The translations under genes were made by a program, and so were the position numbers. A stretch of DNA of 64,000 bases from Pseudarthrobacter chlorophenolicus A6. Its GTDB lineage: Bacteria > Actinomycetota > Actinomycetes > Actinomycetales > Micrococcaceae. Of the stretch, positions 42,765-52,237 are shown piece by piece (the stretch's first letter is position 1; each line of letters begins with the position of its first letter). The stretch lies in the NCBI RefSeq assembly GCF_000022025.1, contig NC_011886.1:1302097-1366096 (forward strand). Direction: 5' to 3'. The notes beneath the pieces were generated by a model. It was not told the origin of the DNA, did not search any database, and saw nothing but the letters and a program-made list of their open reading frames with translations.

Positions 42765-43708
42765 CCCGTGTGGCCGCCATCGACTGCGGCACAAACTCCA
42801 TCCGCCTGCTCATCGCCGACATCGACCGCAGCACGGGCACGCCCCGCCTCACGGACGTCGTCCGGGAGATGCGCGTGGTCCGCCTCGGGGAAGGCGTGGA
42901 CGCCACGGGGGAGTTCACCCAGGGCGCACTGGAACGCACCTTCGCGGCCACTGCCGACTACGCTGAGCTCATCCGCCGGCACGGCGCCGCAAAGATCCGG
43001 TTCGTGGCGACTTCCGCCAGCCGGGACGCCCGGAACCGGGACGTCTTCGTGGACGGCATCCGTGACCTGCTGGGCGTGGCCCCTGAGGTCATCTCCGGAA
43101 ACGAAGAGGCCGCGCTGTCCTTCGCCGGTGCCAGCAGCGTGCTGCCCATCCTGGACGGACACGAAGTGCTGGTGGTTGATCTCGGCGGCGGAAGCACCGA
43201 GTTCGTGCTGGGTACCGGAACCGGCGTCACCGCGGCCCGTTCCGTGGACATCGGCTGCGTCCGCCTGACCGAGCGGCACCTGCGAGACGATCCGCCAACC
43301 CCCGAACAGATCGCCGCCGCGGAAGCCGACGTGGACGAAGCCATTGCCCTCGCCGGCCGCGACGTCCCGCTGGAACGCGCCACCGCCGTCGTCGGCGTTG
43401 CAGGCTCCATCACTACCATCACAGCGCATGCGCTCGGCCTGGCCGAGTACTCGCCGGACGCCATCCACGGCGCAGAGTTGCCCATCGACACGGTGCGGGA
43501 CGCGTCATCGGACCTCCTGGGCATGGTCCGTGCCGACCGTGCGGCCCTGCCCTACATGCACCCCGGGCGGGTGGACGTGATCGGCACCGGGGGACTGGTG
43601 TGGCGCCGCATCCTGGAGCAGGTGAACCGGCTCTCAGGCGGCCGGGTCACCACGGCAACGGCGAGCGAGCACGACATCCTCGACGGCATTGCCCTGAGCA
43701 TCGGCTGA
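42761..43708 (+). CDS. Ppx/GppA phosphatase (exopolyphosphatase)
   Basis: 315 residues. ASKHA-fold phosphate loops are VAAIDCGTNSIRLLIADID at the start and VVDLGGGSTEFVLG near residue 140, with the glutamate in ISGNEEAALSF. Actinobacteria usually have two such short proteins; this one resembles Ppx2 by neighbourhood. Substrates are polyphosphate or pppGpp. Start overlaps the DUF501 stop. Confidence 0.9.
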   Translation: MTRVAAIDCGTNSIRLLIADIDRSTGTPRLTDVVREMRVVRLGEGVDATGEFTQGALERTFAATADYAELIRRHGAAKIRFVATSASRDARNRDVFVDGIRDLLGVAPEVISGNEEAALSFAGASSVLPILDGHEVLVVDLGGGSTEFVLGTGTGVTAARSVDIGCVRLTERHLRDDPPTPEQIAAAEADVDEAIALAGRDVPLERATAVVGVAGSITTITAHALGLAEYSPDAIHGAELPIDTVRDASSDLLGMVRADRAALPYMHPGRVDVIGTGGLVWRRILEQVNRLSGGRVTTATASEHDILDGIALSIG

Positions 43709-43712
43709 TTCC

Positions 43713-45089
43713 ATGGTTTCCTCACCTGCATCCGTACTCCGGAAGTCGGGGTCGGCGGTGCTGGCCCTTGTCCTCGTGGCCTGCGGCCTCTGCGCCGGCC
43801 TCGTGGCCGCACCGGCCGCCCACGCCGACGACTGGCGCGACAAGCAATACTGGCTCGCCGAATCCGGCATCACCAAGGCCTGGGAGGTCTCCAAGGGCGC
43901 CGGCGTCAAAGTGGCTGTCATCGACAGCGGCGTGGACGCGCAGCACCCGGACCTCAAAGGCGCTGTGGTGGGAGGCTACGACGCCTCCGGTGCCGGCCAG
44001 CCCGACGGGCAGAAGAGCGTCGGCTCCAAGCCCGAACACGGCACCCTCGTAGCCACCATGCTGGCCGGCCGCGGCCACCAGCCTGCCACCGCCAGCCCTA
44101 AGCCGTCGCCCGGTGCTGCCACCCAGGGGCCGGACGGCATCGTGGGTGTGGCCCCGGAGGCTGAGATCCTCTCCGTCTCCACGTGGCTGGGATCCACCAA
44201 CCCCTCGGGCAAGAGCGACCAGGACCAGATCCCCGAGGCTGTCCGCTGGGCCGTGGACAACGGCGCCAAGGTCATCAACATTTCCCTCGGCAGCACCACC
44301 CCGCAGTGGCCGCAGAGCTGGGACGCCGCCTTCCTCTACGCCGAACAGAAGGACGTGGTCATCGTGGCAGCGGCCGGCAACCGCGTGGGTGGCAACATCC
44401 AGGTGGGCGCGCCCGCCACCATTCCCGGTGTCTTGACGGTCGCCGGGCTGGACCGCAAGAACACGGCCAGCGTCGACGCTTCGTCCCAGGGCATCAGCAT
44501 TGGCGTCGCAGCCCCGGCCGAGGACCTGCTGGGCGGGCTTCCGGGCGGCGGCTATGCCGAATGGGCGGGAACGTCCGGCTCCACGCCCATCGTCTCGGGT
44601 GTGGCGGCGCTGATCCGGTCCAAATGGCCGTCCATGACCGCTGAGCAGGTCATCAACCGCATTGTCACCACCGCCAAGGACGCCGGCGTTCCGGGGAAGG
44701 ACCCGCTGTACGGCTACGGCATCCTCAACGCCGAGGCCGCGCTCAAGGACGACGTGCCCGAGGCAACCAGCAACCCGCTGGGCTCGGTGGCCGAATGGAT
44801 CCGCGTCCACCGCCGCGGCAACCTCGCTACCCCCGCGCCGCTGCCCACCGCCGACGTCCCCAGCGCGGTACCCACGCTTCCCGAAGCGACGGTGCCCGCA
44901 GCCGAGGCGCCCTCGCAGCGGGACAGCGCGATCAGCGCCGCCGTCGTCATTGGATTCGCGGTGCTGTTCCTGGCGATCATCGCCGCGGCCGCCGTCCAGT
45001 TGACCAGGGCGGCCAGGAACCCTGCACTGGCGCGTGACGATACCGAAACCGGGGTCCTGGACAAGGTGGATTCCGAGCGGAAACCGTAG
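43713..45089 (+). CDS. S8 serine protease, type VII secretion mycosin-like
   Basis: 458 residues. Signal peptide (about 1-38, ending AAHADD), subtilisin triad Asp71 (VIDSGVDAQHPD), His109 (PEHGTLVATML) and Ser288 (GTSGSTPIVSG), and a C-terminal membrane helix (about 408-432) after a proline-rich linker. This layout is that of mycosins, membrane-bound proteases of ESX/type VII systems, anchored facing outside. No ESX genes are near, so it may serve a distant locus or an independent role. Confidence 0.85.
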   Translation: MVSSPASVLRKSGSAVLALVLVACGLCAGLVAAPAAHADDWRDKQYWLAESGITKAWEVSKGAGVKVAVIDSGVDAQHPDLKGAVVGGYDASGAGQPDGQKSVGSKPEHGTLVATMLAGRGHQPATASPKPSPGAATQGPDGIVGVAPEAEILSVSTWLGSTNPSGKSDQDQIPEAVRWAVDNGAKVINISLGSTTPQWPQSWDAAFLYAEQKDVVIVAAAGNRVGGNIQVGAPATIPGVLTVAGLDRKNTASVDASSQGISIGVAAPAEDLLGGLPGGGYAEWAGTSGSTPIVSGVAALIRSKWPSMTAEQVINRIVTTAKDAGVPGKDPLYGYGILNAEAALKDDVPEATSNPLGSVAEWIRVHRRGNLATPAPLPTADVPSAVPTLPEATVPAAEAPSQRDSAISAAVVIGFAVLFLAIIAAAAVQLTRAARNPALARDDTETGVLDKVDSERKP

Positions 45090-45113
45090 CGTTACGGGTG
45101 CCTGACGCAGTTA

Positions 45114-45142
45114 GTGAAGATTTTCACAAACTGGGCTATCCT
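45114..45142 (+). promoter_or_regulatory. ndh promoter with overlapping inverted repeat
   Basis: TATCCT at 45137-45142 stands seven bases before the ndh ATG. GTGAA-GATT-TTCAC (45114-45127) lies where a -35 would be and could be a repressor site. Confidence 0.45.
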
Positions 45143-45149
45143 TGAAAGC

Positions 45150-46610
45150 ATGGCAACCACCCCACAGCTCCAGGACCGTCCCCGGGTGCTCGTCGTCGGC
45201 GGCGGGTACGTCGGCCTGTACGTAGCACTCAAATTGCAGAAGAAGATCGCGAATGCAGGTGGCATCGTCACCGTCGTTGATCCGCTGCCCTACATGACTT
45301 ACCAGCCGTTCCTCCCCGAGGTGGCAGGCGGCAACATCGAGGCCCGCCATGCCGTGGTGTCCCACCGCAAGCACCTCAAGCAGTCCGAACTGATCCAGGG
45401 CCGCGTCACCGCTATCGACCACGCCAACCGCACCGCTGTGGTCGCTCCCTCCGACGGTGGCGAGACCTTCGAGGTTCCGTACTTCGACGTCGTCCTGGCT
45501 GCCGGTGCCATCACCCGCACGTTCCCCATCAAGGGCCTCGCGGACAAGGGCATCGGCCTGAAGACCATCGAGGAAGCCGTTGCCCTGCGCAACAAGGTCC
45601 TCGAGCGCATTGAGCTCGGCTCCACCATGACCGATCCTGCTGCCCGGGCGAAGGCCCTCACGTTCGTCGTTGTCGGCGGCGGTTTCGCAGGCATCGAATG
45701 CATCACCGAGATGGAGGACATGGCGCGCGCCGCTGTCCGCAACAACCCCCGGGTCAAGCAGGAGGAAGTCCGCTTCGTCCTGGTTGAAGCCATGGGCCGT
45801 ATCATGCCCGAGGTCACGGCATCCCAGGCAGAGTGGGTTGTGGAGCACCTCCGCAGCCGCGGCATTGAGGTCCTCCTCAACACCTCGCTGGACAGCGCTG
45901 AAGGCGCACTGAAGCTCATCAACCTTCCGGACAAGACCCCGGCGCAGGAATTCGAAGCGGACACCCTCGTGTGGACCGCCGGCGTGCAAGCCAACCCCAT
46001 GGTCCGCTCCACCGACTTCCCGCTGGAACCCCGCGGTCGCGTCCGCGTCCTCCCGGACCTGCGCATCGGCGGCGACGAAGGCATCGTCGAGAACGCCTGG
46101 GCTGCCGGCGACATCTCCGCCGTTCCGGACCTCACCGGCAAGGGCCTGCCTGACGGTACCTGCGTCCCCAACGCCCAGCATGCCCTCCGCCAGGCCAAGC
46201 GCCTCGCGAAGAACCTGTGGGCCTCCCGTTGGGACAAGCCGCTGAAGGACTACAAGCACAAGAACCTTGGTGCTGTGGCCGGTTTCGGCGAGTGGAAGGG
46301 CGTTGCCAACATCAACCTGCTGGGCCGCATCGGCCTGAAGGGCCCGCTGGCCTGGCTGGCACACCGCGGTTACCACGGCATGGCCATGCCCACGTTCGAG
46401 CGCAAGTTCCGTGTGATCCTGAACTGGATCATCGCCTTCTTCGCCGGCCGCGACACCACGCAGCTGCTGGACCTGGACAACCCGCGCGGCGCCTTCGTGG
46501 CTGCCGCCACCCCGGCACCCAAGCCGGCTGCCGCCCCGGCTCCCGCGGCCCCGGCCGCTGGCTCCTCTGTGGTGGAGTCCAAGGAACCGGTCGCGGCCCA
46601 GGTCAAGTAA
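45150..46610 (+). CDS. ndh: type II NADH dehydrogenase
   Basis: 486 residues from the ATG at 45150. Two Rossmann motifs, VLVVGGGYVGLYVALKLQ (FAD) and FVVVGGGFAGIECITEM (NADH), and WAAGDISAVPDL for FAD. The C-terminal amphipathic segment (about 415-440) would bind the membrane face. It passes electrons from NADH to menaquinone without pumping protons. A 35-residue Ala/Pro-rich tail follows. Confidence 0.93.
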   Translation: MATTPQLQDRPRVLVVGGGYVGLYVALKLQKKIANAGGIVTVVDPLPYMTYQPFLPEVAGGNIEARHAVVSHRKHLKQSELIQGRVTAIDHANRTAVVAPSDGGETFEVPYFDVVLAAGAITRTFPIKGLADKGIGLKTIEEAVALRNKVLERIELGSTMTDPAARAKALTFVVVGGGFAGIECITEMEDMARAAVRNNPRVKQEEVRFVLVEAMGRIMPEVTASQAEWVVEHLRSRGIEVLLNTSLDSAEGALKLINLPDKTPAQEFEADTLVWTAGVQANPMVRSTDFPLEPRGRVRVLPDLRIGGDEGIVENAWAAGDISAVPDLTGKGLPDGTCVPNAQHALRQAKRLAKNLWASRWDKPLKDYKHKNLGAVAGFGEWKGVANINLLGRIGLKGPLAWLAHRGYHGMAMPTFERKFRVILNWIIAFFAGRDTTQLLDLDNPRGAFVAAATPAPKPAAAPAPAAPAAGSSVVESKEPVAAQVK

Positions 46611-46632
46611 CCGGCTTCGCGCCACAAGCACG

Positions 46633-46666
46633 ACGGCGGCTGTCCCCGAAAGGGGGCGGCCGCCGT
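46633..46666 (+). terminator. terminator after ndh
   Basis: ACGGCGGC (46633-46640) with GCCGCCGT (46659-46666), plus an inner TCCCC-GAAA-GGGGG stem, followed by TTTGC. Confidence 0.7.
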
Positions 46667-46697
46667 TTGCATTGTGCGGCCCGCCGCGCCCGCCTCC

Positions 46698-46703
46698 TAG
46701 ACT
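46698..46703 (+). promoter_or_regulatory. -10 hexamer TAGACT, leaderless-type
   Basis: TAGACT with six bases before the ATG of the ACT-GNAT gene at 46710. Confidence 0.45.
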
Positions 46704-46709
46704 GGCCTC

Positions 46710-47654
46710 ATGACCGGCGAAAAGAACTTCCAGTCCCTGTTGGCGGGGATGCGTCCCGTCCAGCGCGACGGCGAGTACGTCTACGTCCTCTGGCCCCATG
46801 GCAGGCCCCTGGAAGGCCACATCGAGGCGGCCGTCCGCGAGGCCGAAGGGCTGACTGCCGTCCTGCCCCGCGCGGAGGCCGACCGGCTGGGCCTTGCCTA
46901 CGACTTCGTGGCTGCGTGGATCACGCTCGAGATCCACTCGGCGCTGGAAGCCGTGGGCCTCACCGCGGCGGTGGCAAGGGCCCTGACGGACGCCGGCATC
47001 AGCTGCAACGTCCTGGCGGGGTTCCTTCACGACCACCTCCTGGTCCCTGCAGCCGACGCGCAGCGGGCCCTGCAGGTGTTGGCCGATCTGTCCGCTGAAA
47101 GCCGGGATATGCCCCGTCCCGGCCTGCAGCTGCGCACCGAAACCCCCGCGGACCGGGACGCCATCCTGGCGCTGACCGCCGAAGCTTTCGCCGTCTCCCC
47201 GGCAACCGGGCTTCCTGCGGAAGGGGAACCCGTCGAAGTGAAGATCCTGCGGGCCCTCTTCGACGCTGACGAATACCTTCCGGAACTCAGCGTGGTGGCG
47301 GTGCTGGAAGGCGAGGTGGTGGGCCACGTCATCAGCACCCGGGGGTGGGTGGGCAGCCATGGGCTGCTCGGACTGGGACCGATCAGCGTGACACCCAGGC
47401 TTCAGCGCCAGGGCATCGGATCAGCCTTGATGGCGGAGACCATTGCCAGGGCCAACGCTGCGGGGGAGAGCGGGATCGCGCTCCTCGGCAGCACCGAGTA
47501 CTACCCCCGGTTCGGATTCGTCCCGTCGGCGTCCTTCGGCGTGCTGCCGCCGGATGAGGCGTGGGGCGGGCGCTTCCAGCTCCTGCCGTTGGCGCTGTGG
47601 CCGGGCGGGGTGCACGGGACGTTCCGGTACGCCGAACCGTTCGAACGCTTCTGA
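46710..47654 (+). CDS. ACT domain-GNAT acetyltransferase fusion
   Basis: 314 residues in one open frame. Residues about 1-130 form an ACT/CASTOR-type domain (EGLTAVLPRAEADRLGL, SALEAVGLTAAVARALTDAG, FLHDHLLVPA), which elsewhere is usually a stand-alone protein. Residues about 135-314 are a GNAT domain of the YhbS type with the acetyl-CoA loop VTPRLQRQGIGSALM and STEYYPRFGFVPS. A reading as small-molecule sensing of an acetyltransferase is inference. Leaderless mRNA likely. Confidence 0.82.
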   Translation: MTGEKNFQSLLAGMRPVQRDGEYVYVLWPHGRPLEGHIEAAVREAEGLTAVLPRAEADRLGLAYDFVAAWITLEIHSALEAVGLTAAVARALTDAGISCNVLAGFLHDHLLVPAADAQRALQVLADLSAESRDMPRPGLQLRTETPADRDAILALTAEAFAVSPATGLPAEGEPVEVKILRALFDADEYLPELSVVAVLEGEVVGHVISTRGWVGSHGLLGLGPISVTPRLQRQGIGSALMAETIARANAAGESGIALLGSTEYYPRFGFVPSASFGVLPPDEAWGGRFQLLPLALWPGGVHGTFRYAEPFERF

Positions 47655-47674
47655 CGGGATACCATTGACCCGAC

Positions 47675-47748
47675 GCCCCAGTAGCCCAATTGGCAGAGGC
47701 ATCGGACTTAAAATCCGCGTGTTGTGGGTTCGAGTCCCACCTGGGGTA
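47675..47748 (+). tRNA. tRNA with anticodon UAA (Leu) and a short variable loop
   Basis: A 74-base cloverleaf: acceptor GCCCCAG/CTGGGGT, anticodon stem around the loop CTTAAAA (anticodon TAA), T-arm GTGGG-TTCGAGT-CCCAC, discriminator A. CCA is not encoded. The variable loop is only five bases, whereas leucine tRNAs normally carry a long variable arm. The anticodon stem has one mismatch at its base. Confidence 0.9.
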
Positions 47749-47787
47749 CGGAGCAGAGGATGCCCGCCCAACGGCACCGAATCGAAG

Positions 47788-47814
47788 GAAGCCGCCCGCA
47801 CCGCGGGCGGCTTC
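47788..47814 (+). terminator. terminator after the tRNA
   Basis: GAAGCCGCCCGC (47788-47799) pairs perfectly with 47803-47814 around ACC, followed by a T-containing tail. Confidence 0.75.
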
Positions 47815-47968
47815 TGCCGTTTAATTTCGCATATGCAACGACTGTTATAAGGATGTGACCTCAGTCACTTATCTTCGCTTGGGATTTGCATTAGCTTGAA
47901 GCTAAATCAGGAACACCTGATTTTTCGCGTCAAAGGCCGTTCGCACCTTTAGATCGAGGAGCTCGTAA

Positions 47969-49323
47969 ATGACTTTATTCCCCCAGGCGGGAACCCGCGC
48001 TGCCAAGCTGACAGCGCTTGGCATCGGCGTCGCCTTCATGGTGACAGCGTGCGGCGGTTCGTCCACACCCACGACGTCCGAGTCCGCTTCCTCCGCATCA
48101 GCCGGAGGCATCGCGTGCCCCGCACCGGAACCGGAGGGGGCGCCGCAGCCACGCAGAGCGCGGCGCCGGCAGCTGTTCCGCCGTCCACCGGCAGCACGGA
48201 GACTCCGCTGAAGATCGGCTCGCTGTTGCCCACCACCGGATCCCTGGCCTTCCTCGGCCCGCCCGAAATCGCCGGTGTGAACCTCGGCATCAAGGAAGTC
48301 AACGACGCCGGCGGCGTGCTGGGCAAGCCGGTGGAAGTGATCCACCGCGACTCCGGTGACACCAAGACGGACATCGCCACCCAGTCCACCTCCGCATTGC
48401 TCGGCCAGGGTGTCAGCGCCATCATCGGCGCCGCGTCCTCGGGCGTGTCCAAGACGGTCATTAACCAGATCACCGGTGCCGGCGTTATCCAGTTCTCGCC
48501 GGCCAACACGTCCCCGGATTTTACCACCTGGGATGACAAGGGCCTGTACTGGCGCACCGCACCGTCCGATGTCCTCCAGGGCAAGGTCCTGGGCAACTAC
48601 ATGGCAACGTGTGGCGCCCAGACCGTGGGCATGGTGGTCCTGAATGATGCCTACGGCACCGGCCTGGCCAAGAACATCAAGGAATCCTTTGAAGCGGCCG
48701 GCGGCCAGGTTGTTGCCGAGGAACTCTTCAACGAAGGCGACAGCCAGTTCAGCAGCCAGGTGGACAAGGTCCTCGCCGCCAAGCCGGACGCTATCGCCCT
48801 GATCACCTTCGACCAGGCAAAGAGCATCGTTCCGCTGATGACCGGCAAGGGAGTCAAGCCCACCCAGATGTTCCTGGTGGACGGCAACACCTCCGACTAC
48901 AGCAAGGACTTCCAGGCCGGCACCCTGAAGGGCGCCCGGGGCACCATCCCCGGCACGTTCGCGCAGGACGCCTTCAAGAAGAAGCTCCTCGCCATTGATC
49001 CGGCCTTGAAGGACTACAGCTACGCCGGTGAGTCCTACGACGCCGTCAACCTGATTTCCCTGGCCGCGGAAGCTGCCAAGAGCACCAAGGGTACGGATAT
49101 CGCCGCGAAGCTGAAGGAAGTCTCGGAGGGCGGCGAGAAGTGCACGTCCTACGCAGCCTGCGTCACGCTGCTCCGCGAGGGCAAGGACATCGACTACGAC
49201 GGCCAGTCCGGTCCGGTGACCTTCTCCGACGCCGGTGACCCCACCGAGGCGTACATCGGTATCTACGAGTACCAGGACGACAACAAGTACACGGCAGTCA
49301 AGGAAGAGTTCGGCAAGCTCTAA
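47969..49323 (+). pseudogene. branched-chain amino acid-binding lipoprotein (LivJ-like), frameshifted after the signal peptide
   Basis: The ATG at 47969 (GAGGAG upstream) opens a frame with a lipoprotein signal ending VTAC (Cys28), but this frame runs out at 48211. The mature domain (LKIGSLLPTTGSLAFLGPPE onward to 49323) is in another frame. Adding one G to the five-G run at 48136-48140 would join them as PEPEGGAAATQSAAPA. Otherwise the mature protein is intact. It is the binding protein of the Liv importer encoded opposite. A sequencing or assembly error, or a real lesion, are both possible. Confidence 0.8.
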
Positions 49324-49340
49324 CTTTTCCAAGGCACAAG

Positions 49341-49370
49341 GAAGCCCCCGTCCATCCGGACGGGGGCTTC
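49341..49370. terminator. bidirectional terminator between livJ and livF
   Basis: GAAGCCCCCGTCC (49341-49353) pairs perfectly with 49358-49370 around ATCC, followed by TTTGTGG. It serves the convergent genes. Confidence 0.85.
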
Positions 49371-49389
49371 TTTGTGGTTACGCTGCGGG

Positions 49390-50159
<770 letters not shown>

Positions 50160-50163
<4 letters not shown>

Positions 50164-51263
50164 TGGGTGTCCCTGTCTGTCCGGTCATTCCCGTCGGTTT
50201 CCGTGTCCCTGTTCGCGCGCCTGCCGCGTTGCCCGTCACCGGGGGACTGTTCCCCAGGGCTGGCGGTGCCGGCCTCGTCCCCGACCACGTCCAGGGAGAT
50301 GATCCCGGCGTTATCGGTGCCGACGATGGATTCGTCGTCCGCAACGAGTTCGGCAGCGAGCTCCTTGATGCCCTCTGCGTCACCGAGGTCGACGTCGTGG
50401 TGGGCGCCGAGGTAGGCGTCGATGACGGCGGGGTTCTTCATGACCTCCCCGGGCGGGCCTTCGGCCACAACCTTGCCCTCCGCCATGACCACTACCCAGT
50501 CCGCGATGTGCCGGACCATGTGCATGTCGTGTTCAACGAAGAGGACGGTCATGCCCTCGGCCTTCAGGTTCTTGATGTGGTCCAGCAGGGACTGTGTCAG
50601 TGCCGGGTTGACGCCGGCCATGGGTTCGTCAAGCATCACCAGCTTGGGCCGCACCATGAGGGACCGTGCCATCTCCAGGAGCTTGCGCTGTCCGCCGGAG
50701 AGCGAAGCGGCGTAGTCGTCCTTTTTGGCGTCGAGTTTGAACTTCTCCAGCAGGACGTCGGCCTGGGCCGTGATCTCCTTCTCCCGGCCGCCCCAGATGC
50801 CCTTGAACAGGGCTTTGGCCAGGCTTTCGCCGGGTTGGTTGGACGCTCCCAGTCGCATGTTCTCCATGACTGTCAGCTTGCCCATCACCTTGGTGAGCTG
50901 GAACGTGCGGACCATGCCCATGCGGGCCACCTTGTAGGGGGAGACCCCGGCGAGGCTGTGGCCCTCAAACTGCCACTTGCCGGTGTTGGGGGTATCGAAA
51001 CCGGTCAGCAGGTTGAAGAGGGTGGTCTTGCCGGCACCGTTTGGGCCGATCAGGGCAGTGATCTTGTGCCGTGGGATCTCCAGGTAGTCCACATCCACGG
51101 CGTTGATTCCACCGAAGCTGCGGGTGACGTTCTCCGCCACTACGATGGGATCCCGCTTCTTGCATCCCGGCGCGGTTTCACCTGCGGCTATGGGGCGGTT
51201 GTCGGTCATGTAGTCCGGCGCCGCGGCACCGGACGTTTCAGGGTTTTCATTGTGTATGCTCAC
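50160..51263 (-). CDS. livG: branched-chain amino acid ABC transporter ATPase LivG
   Basis: 367 residues from the GTG at 51263, which overlaps the livM stop. Walker A GPNGAGKTTLFNLLTG, signature LSGGQRKLLEMARSLM, VMLDEPMAGVNP. Usual LivG is about 260 residues; here an N-terminal 45 residues and a C-terminal acidic, Asp/Gly/Arg-rich tail of about 75 residues are added. The tail is probably disordered. An ATG within the N-terminal extension is an alternative start. Confidence 0.92.
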
Positions 51264-52228
51264 GCGAACGCCAGCTCCTTCTTGTTTCCGAAGACGCCCT
51301 GCGGCCTGAAGATCATCAACAGCATCAGGGCCACGCCCACCAGGATGTAGCGCAGCTGCCCGGCCTGGACGGTGTTCAGCCACGTAACGGCACCGGACTC
51401 AATGAGGCCGTACAGGATGCCCTGTGTCAGGGAGAGGACCACCCAGAAGATCATCGCCCCGATGACGGGGCCGAGGACCGTGCCCAGGCCGCCCAGCAGG
51501 AGGCAGGTGTAGAGGAAGAACGTCAGTTCCGTGCCGTAGTTGGCAGGCTGCACGGCACCGCGGGGCAGGGTGAAGATCATGCCGGCCAGGGCGCCGAGGA
51601 CGCCGCCGATGACCAGGGCCTGCATTTTGTAGGCGTAGACGTTCTTGCCCAGGGACCGGACGGCGTTTTCGTCCTCGCGGATGCCCTTCAGCACCCGGCC
51701 CCACGGGCTGCGCATCAGCAGCCACACAAGGGTGCAGCAGATGGCCACCAGGGCCCAGCCCACCACGCGGATGAAGAAGTCGCGGTTGTTCATGCCGAAG
51801 TAGGAACCCTCCGGGAACGGGTTCATGGCGTAGAAGCTGCCTTCAAACGCCGCGAGGCCGTTGGCGGAACCGGTGACCGCAGTGAGCTGGTTGGTCGTGA
51901 CGATGTAGCGCACGATTTCCGCGGCGGCGATGGTCACGATGGCCAGATAGTCCGCCCGGAGGCGAAGGGTGGGGATGCCGAGCAGCAGCGCAAAGACTGC
52001 GGAGGCCGCAATGGCGATGAGCAACCCCACGAAGAACGGAACGCCGAAGGTCAGGGTGGAGATCGCGAACCCGTACGCGCCCACGGCCATGAAGCCGGCC
52101 TGGCCGAAGTTCAGCAGGCCCGAATAGCCGAAGTGGACGGCGAGCCCGAGGGCAGCCATGGCATAGGCGGCCGTGGTGGGGCTGAAGATTTCGCCGGCGG
52201 CGCTGGAAAGAATGAAGCCAAAATCCAT
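51260..52228 (-). CDS. livM: branched-chain amino acid ABC transporter permease LivM
   Basis: 322 residues with about nine helices. Family blocks are LGLAVHFGYSGLLNFGQAGFM, read as HFGYSGLLNFGQAG, and LRADYLAIVTIAAAEIVRY, with GVLGALAGMIFTLPRG. It pairs with LivH to form the channel. It starts nine bases after livH. Confidence 0.92.
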   Translation of the reverse strand: MDFGFILSSAAGEIFSPTTAAYAMAALGLAVHFGYSGLLNFGQAGFMAVGAYGFAISTLTFGVPFFVGLLIAIAASAVFALLLGIPTLRLRADYLAIVTIAAAEIVRYIVTTNQLTAVTGSANGLAAFEGSFYAMNPFPEGSYFGMNNRDFFIRVVGWALVAICCTLVWLLMRSPWGRVLKGIREDENAVRSLGKNVYAYKMQALVIGGVLGALAGMIFTLPRGAVQPANYGTELTFFLYTCLLLGGLGTVLGPVIGAMIFWVVLSLTQGILYGLIESGAVTWLNTVQAGQLRYILVGVALMLLMIFRPQGVFGNKKELAFA

Positions 52229-52237
52229 GTCTGTTTC

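Noticed and set aside
45111..47360. Minus-strand open frame of 749 codons opposite ndh and the ACT-GNAT gene
   Set aside because: Antisense shadow of two supported genes with low-complexity composition.
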